DNA from: Comamonadaceae bacterium
GTDB lineage: Bacteria > Pseudomonadota > Gammaproteobacteria > Burkholderiales > Burkholderiaceae_C
NCBI GenBank assembly: GCA_027484105.1
Contig: JAIXUG010000028.1
Span: 186,001 to 250,000 of the forward strand
Direction of reading: 5' to 3'
DNA: 64,000 bases
A program made the position numbers and the translations under genes. The notes below the pieces were generated by a model. The model worked only from the letters and a program-made list of their open reading frames with translations. It ran no database searches and was not told the DNA's origin. This document shows positions 7,116 through 14,943 of the stretch, piece by piece. How positions within the stretch are numbered: the first letter of the stretch is position 1; each line of letters starts with the position of its first letter.

Positions 7116-9908
7116 TCAAGTGGCGTCGCACAGCACCGCCTCAATTCGAACGGCACAAAACTTGAATTCCGGGATTTTTCCAAAGGGGTCCAAGGCCGAA
7201 TTGGTCAGCAAATTGGCCGCGGCCTCCTGGTAAGCGAACGGGATGAAGACCGAGCCCGCGGGCGTGCCGTCATCCTGACGCAGTTGCAAATCGACCGAGC
7301 CACGCCTGGACAGCACGCGAATGGACTGCCCCGGCTGCAATTGCATGCGGGCCATGTCGGCGCCGCACATCGAGGCCGTGGCCGCAGGCTCCAACGCGTC
7401 AAGCACCGTGGCGCGCCGCGTCATGCTGCCGGTGTGCCAGTGCTCCAGCTGCCGCCCGGTGATCAAGACCATCGGGTACTCGGCATCGGGCTGCTCGTTG
7501 GCTGGGATCAAACTGGCGGGCACCAGCCGCACACGGCCGTCTGCGGTGGGGAAATGGTCATGGAAGACGATGGGCTGGCCCGGATCGTCGGCGCTCACAC
7601 AGGGGTAGGTGACCGAGCCCGCGTTCAGGCGCGCCCAGTCGATGCCGCCAATGGCCGGGGCCATGGCCTGGCGCATTTCTTCATAGACTTCTGCCACGCC
7701 TTCCTGCTCGCCTGCGTAATGCCAGTTCAGGCCCATGCGCTGGGCGATCTGCTGGATGATCCACAGGTCTGGTTTCGCATCGCCCGGCGGCAACACGGCC
7801 TGGCGGCCCATCTGCACCGTGCGGTCGGTGTTGCTGACGGTGCCGGTTTTCTCGGGCCAGGCGCTGGCGGGCAAAACCACATCGGCCAGCCATGCGGTTT
7901 CGGTCAAAAAGATGTCTTGCACCACCAAGTGCTGCAAGCTGGCCAGCGCATGGCGGGCATGGTTCAGGTCCGGGTCGCTCATGGCCGGGTTCTCGCCCAT
8001 GATGTACATGCCGCGCACCCTGTGCGGGTCGCTGTCCGGGGCCAAAGCCTTGTGCATGATTTCGACCACGGTGTAGCCGGGCTGGTCGTCCAGCTGCGTG
8101 CCCCAGAACTTTTCAAACCAGTCGTGCGCCGACTTGTCGCTCACCCGTTGGTAATTGGGGTACATCATCGGGATCAAGCCCGCGTCGCTCGCGCCCTGCA
8201 CATTGTTCTGGCCACGCAGTGGGTGCAGACCGGTGCCGGGACGGCCAATCTGGCCGGTGATGCTGGCCAGCGCGATCAGGCAGCGCACGTTGTCGGTGCC
8301 GTGCACATGCTGGCTCACGCCCATGCCCCACAAAATCATGGCGGCCTTGGCGGTGGCGTAGGCCCGTGCCACTTCGCGGAGGGTGTCGGCTGCAATGCCG
8401 CACACCGCGCTCATGGCTTCAGGCGTGTAGTCCTTCACATGGGCCTTGAGTTCGGCCACGTTGTCGGCGCGCTCGCTCAAGAATTTTTCATCGCACAAGC
8501 CCTCGTGCACGATGACGTGCAGCATGGCGTTGAGCAGCGCCACATCGGTGTCGGGTTTGAACTGCAAATTGCGCCAGGTGTGGCGGCCAATGTCGGTGAT
8601 GCGCGGGTCGGCCAACACAATGCGGGTGCCGCGCTGGGCCGCGTTCTTCATCCAGCTGGCGGCCACCGGGTGGTTGCTGGTGGGGTTGGCGCCGATCACG
8701 ATGATCAGGTCCGCATGCTCGACATCGCGCACCGGGTTGCTCACCGCACCCGAGCCCACACCTTCCAGCAACGCCGCCACACTGGACGCGTGACACAGGC
8801 GGGTGCAGTGGTCCACGTTGTTGCTGCCAAAGCCGGTGCGCACCAGCTTTTGGAACAAATAGGCTTCCTCGTTGCTGCCTTTGGCGGAGCCAAAACCGGC
8901 CAAGGACTTGGGGCCGTGTTGCTGGCGCAAAGCATTCAGTGGCCCAGTGGCCAGGTCCAGCGCTTCGTCCCAAGTGGCTTCACGGAAGACTTCGCGCCAG
9001 TCGGTGTGGCCATCCAGCAAAGACACGTCTTTGGCCACGCCCGCTTTGCGGATCAGCGGTTTCGTGATGCGGTCCGGACTGTGGATGTAGTCCATGCCAA
9101 AGCGGCCCTTGACGCACAAACGGCCCTCGTTGGCTGGGCCTTCGCGGCCCTGGACGCTGATGATTTTTTCGTCTTTGATTTGGTAAGTGACCAGACAGCC
9201 CACGCCGCAAAATGGGCAGACCGAATCGACCTGGCGGTCCACTTTTTGCGGTCCCATGTGGCTCTTGGGCATGAGCGCGCCCGTGGGGCAGGCCTGCACG
9301 CATTCACCGCAACCCACACAACTGCTGCTGCCCATCGGGTCGGCCAAATCGAACACCACTTGTGTGTGCGCGCCCCTGAAGGCCAGACCGATCACATCAT
9401 TGACTTGCAGATCGCGGCAAGCGCGTTGGCAGCGGTTGCACTGGATGCAGGCATCCAAATTCACGGCCATGGCCGGGTGTGACAGATCCGCGGGCACTGC
9501 CTCACGCTGGAGCGTGGCCAATGCGGGGCGCACCTGCACACCGTGGTGTTCTGCCCATTGGCTCAGTTCGCCATGCGGCGCTTCAGCGCGGTCGTCCAGC
9601 CATTTGTGACCCTGCTCGGGCAAGTCGGCCAGCAGCATCTCCAGAACCATCTTCTGGCTTTTGACCGCGCGTTCGCTGTCGGTGCGCACCTGCATGCCGG
9701 GCGTGGCGCTGCGGCAGCAGCTGGGGGCCAAGGTGCGCTCACCCTCCACCTCGACCACGCAAGCGCGGCAGTTGCCGTCGGGCACCAGGCCTTCTTTGTG
9801 GCACAGGTGCGGGATGTTGACGCCCAGATCTTTGGCGATGTTGAAAATGCTTTTGCCGGCAGGCGCTTCCACCGATTGGCCATTGAGGGTGAATTGAACC
9901 GTGCTCAC
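7116..9908 (-). CDS. fdsA: NAD-dependent formate dehydrogenase, molybdenum catalytic subunit
   Basis: A 930-residue FdsA/FdhF-type subunit oxidising formate to CO2. Domains in order: plant-type [2Fe-2S] (Cys36, 47, 50, 64/65), a NuoG-like histidine/cysteine cluster region, two [4Fe-4S] ferredoxin motifs (Cys154-164 and 197-207), then the molybdopterin domain with its own cluster (Cys231, 234, 238, 265). The active site TRLCHASS carries cysteine (372) and histidine, not selenocysteine. There is no signal peptide, so it is cytoplasmic. I chose GTG at 9908 because it overlaps the fdsB stop as GTGA and begins the ferredoxin fold exactly; the frame stays open farther upstream but inside fdsB. Formate from BoxC is the likely substrate. 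Confidence 0.95.
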   Translation of the reverse strand: MSTVQFTLNGQSVEAPAGKSIFNIAKDLGVNIPHLCHKEGLVPDGNCRACVVEVEGERTLAPSCCRSATPGMQVRTDSERAVKSQKMVLEMLLADLPEQGHKWLDDRAEAPHGELSQWAEHHGVQVRPALATLQREAVPADLSHPAMAVNLDACIQCNRCQRACRDLQVNDVIGLAFRGAHTQVVFDLADPMGSSSCVGCGECVQACPTGALMPKSHMGPQKVDRQVDSVCPFCGVGCLVTYQIKDEKIISVQGREGPANEGRLCVKGRFGMDYIHSPDRITKPLIRKAGVAKDVSLLDGHTDWREVFREATWDEALDLATGPLNALRQQHGPKSLAGFGSAKGSNEEAYLFQKLVRTGFGSNNVDHCTRLCHASSVAALLEGVGSGAVSNPVRDVEHADLIIVIGANPTSNHPVAASWMKNAAQRGTRIVLADPRITDIGRHTWRNLQFKPDTDVALLNAMLHVIVHEGLCDEKFLSERADNVAELKAHVKDYTPEAMSAVCGIAADTLREVARAYATAKAAMILWGMGVSQHVHGTDNVRCLIALASITGQIGRPGTGLHPLRGQNNVQGASDAGLIPMMYPNYQRVSDKSAHDWFEKFWGTQLDDQPGYTVVEIMHKALAPDSDPHRVRGMYIMGENPAMSDPDLNHARHALASLQHLVVQDIFLTETAWLADVVLPASAWPEKTGTVSNTDRTVQMGRQAVLPPGDAKPDLWIIQQIAQRMGLNWHYAGEQEGVAEVYEEMRQAMAPAIGGIDWARLNAGSVTYPCVSADDPGQPIVFHDHFPTADGRVRLVPASLIPANEQPDAEYPMVLITGRQLEHWHTGSMTRRATVLDALEPAATASMCGADMARMQLQPGQSIRVLSRRGSVDLQLRQDDGTPAGSVFIPFAYQEAAANLLTNSALDPFGKIPEFKFCAVRIEAVLCDAT

Positions 9909-11626
9909 GCGTTCACCTCTGCGCCCACTTCGTGCGGAAAATAGTCCAGCACACAGCGGATCGGGTTCGGAGCGGCCTGCCCCAGACCACAGATGGACGC
10001 ATCGCCCATGACCTGGGCCAGGTCTTGCAGGGTGTCGGCGTCCCACACCGGACTCGTCATGAGCTGCGCGGCCTTGTCGGTGCCCACACGGCAGGGCGTG
10101 CACTGACCGCAGCTCTCGTGCGCAAAAAAGCGCATCACATTCACAGCGGCCTCACGGGCGCTGTCGTGTTGGCTCAGCACCATCACGGCGGCCGAACCAA
10201 TGAAGCAGCCGTGCGGCTGCAGCGTGTCAAAGTCCAGCGGCACATCGGCCAGGCGTGCGGGCAAGATGCCGCCACTGGCCCCACCGGGCAGGTAGGCGTA
10301 CAGCGAGTGCCCTTCGGCCATGCCGCCACAGTATTCATCGACCAACTCGTGCAAGGTGATGCCCGCAGGCGCGAGCTTGACGCCCGGGTGCTTCACGCGC
10401 CCACTCACGCTGAAACGGCGCAGACCCTTGCGGCCATGCCGCCCTTGCGATGCAAAACGGTCTGCGCCCTGCTCCAGCAGTTCGCGAATCCAGAACAGCG
10501 TCTCGAAGTTGTGCTCGAGCGTCGGTCGACCGAACAGGCCGACCTCGGCAATGTAAGGCGGGCGCATGCGCGGCTCACCGCGTTTGCCCTCGATGCTTTC
10601 GATCATGGCGGACTCTTCGCCGCAGATGTAAGCGCCTGCGCCGCGTCGCAATTCGATGCGCGGCAAGGCACAGGGCGGGTTGGCCTGCAATGCAGCCAAC
10701 TCGTCGGTCAACATCACGCGGGCTTCGTGGTACTCGTCGCGCAAGTAGAGATAAACGACCTCGCAGCCCACCACGCTGGCGGCGATCAGCACACCTTCCA
10801 AAAAACGGTGTGGATCAGCCTCTAGACAAGTGCGGTCCTTGAAGGTGCCAGGCTCGCCTTCGTCGATGTTCACCGCCATCAGGCGTGGGCCGGGCTGGTT
10901 GCGCACGATGCGCCATTTGCGCCCCGCCGGGAAACCCGCGCCGCCCAAGCCGCGCAAGCCAGAAGACTCCAAGACTTGAATCACCGATTCATGGTCTTTC
11001 AAACCGGCGGCCACTTGCAAGGCCAGTTGGTAGCCCCCGGCTTTTTGGTAGTCGTCGTAACGCAACGCATGGGGCAAGGCCAAAGGCTGCGTGTGCTTCT
11101 GTGCCACCAGGCGGGTCACCTTTTCGGTGGTCGCCAGCGACACGGCTTGCTGACCCACTTGCGCCGCAGGCGCCTGCTCGCAACGGCCCAGACACGGCAC
11201 GTTGACGACCTGCACATCCCCCGACAAATCGCTTTGCAACTGGCGCAGCAAACTGTCGCTGCCCGCCAAGCTGCAGCTGAGGCTGTCGCACACCCGCACG
11301 GTGATGCGCGGCGCCACATCCTCGTCTTTCAAAATCTGAAAGTGGTGATAAAAAGAAGCGACTTCGAACACCTCGACCACCGACAAGCGCATCTCGGCCG
11401 CCAGCGCCACGATGTGGCGTTCGAACAAGCCATGGAAGCGGTCGTTCAGCACATGCAGGTGCTCGATCAGCAGATCACGGCGGTGGCCATCAGCGGGTGG
11501 CAAGCCGATCAACGCCTGCACTTCGGCGCGGGCATCGGGCGAGGCCTGACGACCTTTGAGCTGGTTTCTAGGCTGGCGCAGTTGCTGGCGAACTTGGTCC
11601 AGGCCGATGTGGGTGGGATTCGCCAT
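9905..11626 (-). CDS. fdsB: Formate dehydrogenase diaphorase subunit, NuoE-NuoF fusion
   Basis: A 573-residue flavoprotein passing electrons from FdsA to NAD+. Residues about 1-180 are NuoE/FdsG-like with a complete [2Fe-2S] cysteine set (113, 118, 145, 149 in VCDSLSC and VPCLGRC). Residues about 200-570 are NuoF-like: the FMN/NADH loop GLRGLGGAGFPAGRKW, ICGEESAMIESIEGKRGEPR, and the [4Fe-4S] motif HESCGQCTPCRVGT. No separate fdsG is present, so this one chain seems to do both jobs, as HoxF does in NAD-reducing hydrogenases. It starts 6 bases after boxA and overlaps fdsA by 4, which ties formate oxidation to the box operon. Confidence 0.94.
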   Translation of the reverse strand: MANPTHIGLDQVRQQLRQPRNQLKGRQASPDARAEVQALIGLPPADGHRRDLLIEHLHVLNDRFHGLFERHIVALAAEMRLSVVEVFEVASFYHHFQILKDEDVAPRITVRVCDSLSCSLAGSDSLLRQLQSDLSGDVQVVNVPCLGRCEQAPAAQVGQQAVSLATTEKVTRLVAQKHTQPLALPHALRYDDYQKAGGYQLALQVAAGLKDHESVIQVLESSGLRGLGGAGFPAGRKWRIVRNQPGPRLMAVNIDEGEPGTFKDRTCLEADPHRFLEGVLIAASVVGCEVVYLYLRDEYHEARVMLTDELAALQANPPCALPRIELRRGAGAYICGEESAMIESIEGKRGEPRMRPPYIAEVGLFGRPTLEHNFETLFWIRELLEQGADRFASQGRHGRKGLRRFSVSGRVKHPGVKLAPAGITLHELVDEYCGGMAEGHSLYAYLPGGASGGILPARLADVPLDFDTLQPHGCFIGSAAVMVLSQHDSAREAAVNVMRFFAHESCGQCTPCRVGTDKAAQLMTSPVWDADTLQDLAQVMGDASICGLGQAAPNPIRCVLDYFPHEVGAEVNA

Positions 11627-11632
11627 GCGAGG

Positions 11633-12955
11633 TCAATAGGTTTCGAGGTGCAAACGGCCTTCTTTTTTCAATGCCGCGCCCACGGTATCCCAATCGAGTC
11701 CGGCGTTCTGTGCGATGTCACGCAGCGCCAAGACCACGCCTTCCTCCATGCTTTTGAGGCCGCAGACATAAAAGCAGGTGTTGGGGTCTTGTAGCTGAAG
11801 GGCCAGGTCGGCGGCACGCTCGCGCATGGCGTCTTGCACATAACGCTTGGGTTTGCCCACCTCACGCGAGAAGGCAAATTCGATGTCAATGAAGTCCTTG
11901 GGCAAGTTGTTCAGCGGCCCGAAGTACGGCAACTCGGCCGGGGTGCGGGCGCCGAAGAACAGCATCAGCTTGCCCCCTTCGAACTTGCCGCTGGCGCGCA
12001 GGCGGCGGCGCCATTCGGTCATGGCGCGCATCGGCGCACTGCCCGTGCCGGTGCAGATCATGACGATGTTGCTCTTGGGGTGGTTGGGCATCAGGAAGCT
12101 GGCGCCAAAGGGCCCGATCACCTGCACCTTGTCACCCACATTCAAGTCGCACATGTAGTTGGAGCCCACGCCCCGCACTGGCTGGCCGTCGTGGTCTTCG
12201 AGCACGCGCTTGATGGTGAGCGACAGGTTGTTGTGGCCGGGGCGCTCGCCGTTGCGGGGGCTGGCGATCGAGTACTGGCGGGCATGGTGTGGCTTGCCTT
12301 TGGCGTCCACACCGGGCGGGATGATGCCAATCGACTGGCCTTCAAGCACCGGGAAAGGCAAGTTGCCAAAGTCGAGCACGATGTGGTGCGTGTCGTAGTC
12401 TTGATGGCCGTCTTGCTTGCCCACTTCGGTCACACGCAGGTTGCCCGTCACGGTGGCGGTGATGGTTTTGTCGTGTGCCTTGGGGCCGTACAGGTTGGTG
12501 TAAGCATGGGCCGCCGACCAAGGCGGGATGGTGGCTCCGAACTGGGCCGAGTTGAAACCCGAAGCCGCAGCGGTGCTGGCGGCGGACGACGAAGAGGCGG
12601 CAGCTTGCACCGCCGCTTGTGCCGCTTCTTGTGCTGCAACGGCATCGGCACCCGTGACACCTGTTGCCTCGGCGAGCTCTTCGGCACTCAGTTCAGCAGG
12701 CAGTTCGTCCCATTTGAGTTGTTCTTCGATGCTGTAGGCCTTGGCCTTGGGCATCATGCGCCAGTTGTCAATCGAGCCGGTGGGGCATGGCGAGATGCAG
12801 TCCATGCAGCCATTGCAGATGTCGGCCTTGACCACATAGTTGAGCGAGTCGTGCGTGATCGCGCCCACGGGGCAAATCGCTTCGCAGGTGTTGCAGCGGA
12901 TGCAGATTTCCGGGTCGATCAGGTGTTGTTTGATCAGCGTCGCTTCGGTGCTCAT
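11633..12955 (-). CDS. boxA: Benzoyl-CoA 2,3-epoxidase reductase component BoxA
   Basis: A 440-residue iron-sulfur flavoprotein that takes electrons from NADPH and feeds the oxygenase BoxB. The N terminus has two [4Fe-4S] ferredoxin motifs (Cys18/21/24/28 and 47/50/53/57). A low-complexity Ala/Ser linker spans about residues 88-135. The rest is a ferredoxin-NADP reductase fold with [15 protein letters not shown] (FAD) and [13 protein letters not shown] (nucleotide). ATG at 12955 ([10 protein letters not shown]) matches the family start; a longer frame to 13045 enters the hairpin region and is unlikely. It follows boxB across a 472-base gap holding three hairpins, and runs into fdsB with 6 bases between. 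Confidence 0.96.
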   Translation of the reverse strand: MSTEATLIKQHLIDPEICIRCNTCEAICPVGAITHDSLNYVVKADICNGCMDCISPCPTGSIDNWRMMPKAKAYSIEEQLKWDELPAELSAEELAEATGVTGADAVAAQEAAQAAVQAAASSSSAASTAAASGFNSAQFGATIPPWSAAHAYTNLYGPKAHDKTITATVTGNLRVTEVGKQDGHQDYDTHHIVLDFGNLPFPVLEGQSIGIIPPGVDAKGKPHHARQYSIASPRNGERPGHNNLSLTIKRVLEDHDGQPVRGVGSNYMCDLNVGDKVQVIGPFGASFLMPNHPKSNIVMICTGTGSAPMRAMTEWRRRLRASGKFEGGKLMLFFGARTPAELPYFGPLNNLPKDFIDIEFAFSREVGKPKRYVQDAMRERAADLALQLQDPNTCFYVCGLKSMEEGVVLALRDIAQNAGLDWDTVGAALKKEGRLHLETY

Positions 12956-13016
12956 GTCTTGGCTTTCTTGTGTCTTCTTGGTCAGCGGTATGTCTTTGTT
13001 GTCTGCGTGGTCCGCA

Positions 13017-13088
13017 ACGGTATGGCTGGGGGCCGGGCGCCTCATGCTGGGGTACCAGAAATCGGCGCCCGGCCCCCAGCCATACCGT
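13017..13088. repeat. Conserved-loop hairpin, copy A
   Basis: A perfect 25-base inverted repeat: 13017-13041 pairs with 13064-13088 (arms begin ACGGTATGGCTGGGGGCC). The 22-base loop 13042-13063 has a short inner dyad, CTGG-GGTA-CCAG. The same loop sequence, in the opposite orientation, occurs in copies B and C although the stem is unrelated. No U-rich tail follows on either strand, so it is not a simple terminator. I do not recognise the element. Confidence 0.88.
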
Positions 13089-13150
13089 CGCTCAGTGCCA
13101 GCTTCAATCTCACAAGTCTACTGGCAGCCTGGGCCTGCAGCACACCCATG

Positions 13151-13226
13151 TCATTGGAAGGGCAAGGGGCGGGTGACGATTTTCGGTACCCCGTCATGAG
13201 GAACCCGCCCCTTGCCCTTTCAATGA
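13151..13226. repeat. Conserved-loop hairpin, copy B
   Basis: Arms of 24 bases (13151-13174 and 13203-13226, outer part TCATTGGAAGGGC) pair except for one position, which is G.U on plus-strand RNA and C.A on minus-strand RNA. The 28-base loop 13175-13202 contains CGG-TACC-CCG flanked by GACGATTT and TCATGAGGA. Its inner stem GGGGCGGGT/ACCCGCCCC is shared with copy C, but the outer stem is different. It lies in the boxB-boxA gap. Confidence 0.88.
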
Positions 13227-13306
13227 CCGCCTCAACTCAAGGCAGCACCTTCAAACCACTGGCAAACCTGTAATCCTGTCACGTCAAGGACACAGAAAAA
13301 ACCGAT

Positions 13307-13384
13307 GCAGTTGACAGGGGAAGGGGCGGGTGACGATTTCTGGTACCCCAGCATGAGGAACCCGCCCCTTCCTCTGTCAACTGC
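13307..13384. repeat. Conserved-loop hairpin, copy C
   Basis: Arms of 25 bases (13307-13331 and 13360-13384, outer part GCAGTTGACAGGGG) pair with one G.U on plus-strand RNA. The 28-base loop 13332-13359 carries CTGG-TACC-CCAG, the same inner dyad as copy A read from the other strand. Compared with copy B, a T-A pair of the inner dyad is replaced by C-G, which keeps pairing. It ends 43 bases after the boxB stop codon in the direction of transcription. Confidence 0.88.
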
Positions 13385-13427
13385 CGCCCCCACAAAGAGG
13401 GCAGCAGTCGATCAAAGATTCAACGCA

Positions 13428-14855
13428 TCAATTGAAGCGGACGTAATCAAAGTCCACGGGCTGACGGTTGATGCCCATGACGGGGGGCGCGATCCAGTTG
13501 GCGAACTTGCCTGGCTCAACGCAGCGGCCCATCAGGCTCGCGACGTAGGCGCGGTCTTCGTTGGTCGGCAACCACTCGCCCACGTGTGCCATCCATTCGG
13601 CATCGCTCACCACTCGGCCATCGGGCGTGATTTTGGCGCCGGCCAAGGAGCCGATGTTGCGGTGGAAAGCCTTGTGAGGGGCGGTCAAGGTGAAAGGGAT
13701 ACCGGCCTTGCTGATCACACGGTTCCAGCGGTCAATGCCGCCTTTGGAGTCGGTGATGTAGTCGTCGCGCAGCACTTCGTTCAGCGCGTTGAGCATCGGC
13801 ACTTCTTTTTCGATCAACTTGCCATTCTCAACCGACAAGATCTTGTAGCTGTTGCCCTTCAAGATGTGGTCATCCGCGCGCTTGCCTTCTTCGTAACGGC
13901 CCTTCAAGCCCGAGCTGTAGAAGGTTGCTGCGTTGGACGACTCGTCGGCACCGAACAGGTCGATGGTCACCGAGAAGTGGAAGTTGATGTAACGCTGGAT
14001 GGTGGGCAAATCGATCACACCGGCAGCGCGCAGTTTGCCCACGTCGTCGGTTTTGAGCTGGTTCATCACATCCACGGTGCGTTGGATGGTGCGGCTCACG
14101 CCGGACTCGCCCACGAACATGTGGTGCGCTTCTTCGGTCAGCATGAACTTGGTGGTGCGGGCCAGCGGGTCGAATGCGGATTCGGCCAAAGCACACAACT
14201 GGAACTTGCCATCGCGGTCGGTGAAGTAGGTGAACATGAAGAAGCTCAGCCAGTCAGGGGTCTTCTCATTGAAGGCCTGCAGGATGCGGGGGTTGTCTTC
14301 GTTGCCGCTGTTGCGCTGGAGCAAAGCATCGGCTTCTTCACGGCCGTCTTTGCCGAAGTATTTGTGCAGCAAATACACCATGGCCCACAGGTGGCGGCCT
14401 TCTTCCACGTTGATCTGGAACAGGTTGCGCAGGTCGTACATGCTGGGCGCTGTCAGGCCCAGGTGGCGCTGCTGCTCGACGGACGCTGGCTCTGTGTCGC
14501 CTTGCGTCACGATGATGCGACGCAGGTTGGCGCGGTGTTCGCCAGGCACGTCTTGCCAGGCTTTTTCGCCGATGTGGTCACCGAAATGGATCTTGCGGTC
14601 TTGCTCGCCGGGGTTCATGAACACGCCCCAGCGGTAGTCGCGCATCTTCACGTGGCCAAACTGGGCCCAGCCTTGGGGGTCCACGCTCACCGCCGTGCGC
14701 AGGTACACGTCCATGTCGGTGGAGCCTTCAGGGCCCATGTCGTCCCACCAGTTGATGAAGTTGGGCTGCCATTGCTCCAAAGCACGTTGCAAGGTGCGGT
14801 CTTCCGACAAATTGACGTTGTTGGGGATTTTTTCGCTGTAGTTGATACCGGACAT
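13428..14855 (-). CDS. boxB: Benzoyl-CoA 2,3-epoxidase oxygenase component BoxB
   Basis: A 475-residue class I diiron oxygenase that inserts one oxygen atom from O2 into benzoyl-CoA, giving the 2,3-epoxide, with electrons from BoxA. The diiron ligands known in the Azoarcus enzyme can all be placed with a +2 shift: Glu122, Glu152 and His155 (EEGRHLW), Asp213, Glu242 and His245 (EEAHHMF). ATG at 14855 (MSGINYSEKIPNN) has GGAGA 7 bases upstream; a longer frame to 14936 lacks support. It sits 88 bases after boxC and is presumably on the same transcript. Confidence 0.97.
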   Translation of the reverse strand: MSGINYSEKIPNNVNLSEDRTLQRALEQWQPNFINWWDDMGPEGSTDMDVYLRTAVSVDPQGWAQFGHVKMRDYRWGVFMNPGEQDRKIHFGDHIGEKAWQDVPGEHRANLRRIIVTQGDTEPASVEQQRHLGLTAPSMYDLRNLFQINVEEGRHLWAMVYLLHKYFGKDGREEADALLQRNSGNEDNPRILQAFNEKTPDWLSFFMFTYFTDRDGKFQLCALAESAFDPLARTTKFMLTEEAHHMFVGESGVSRTIQRTVDVMNQLKTDDVGKLRAAGVIDLPTIQRYINFHFSVTIDLFGADESSNAATFYSSGLKGRYEEGKRADDHILKGNSYKILSVENGKLIEKEVPMLNALNEVLRDDYITDSKGGIDRWNRVISKAGIPFTLTAPHKAFHRNIGSLAGAKITPDGRVVSDAEWMAHVGEWLPTNEDRAYVASLMGRCVEPGKFANWIAPPVMGINRQPVDFDYVRFN

Positions 14856-14943
14856 GAGAGTCTCCAGAAATGAAAGCAACGGTGGGATCAAATTTCGGTT
14901 GCAACGGGGACCACCGGGCACCCCGCTGCACAACACAAAAACA

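Noticed and set aside
8741-8830. Selenocysteine codon in the formate dehydrogenase active site
   Set aside because: The active-site codon in TRLCHASS is a normal cysteine codon, and no in-frame TGA is present.
7068-9482. 804-codon open frame on the plus strand opposite fdsA
   Set aside because: Its histidine- and alanine-rich translation has no motifs and mirrors the codon bias of fdsA. The minus strand carries a complete iron-sulfur and molybdenum protein.
13017-13384. CRISPR array, retron or integron attC sites in the boxB-boxA gap
   Set aside because: Spacing and unit sequence are irregular, orientation is mixed, and there is no cas, reverse transcriptase or integrase gene. The elements are palindromes with a shared loop, not direct repeats with spacers.
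13017-13384. The three hairpins as ordinary Rho-independent terminators
   Set aside because: No U-rich tract follows any of them on either strand, and the loops of 22-28 bases are far larger than usual.
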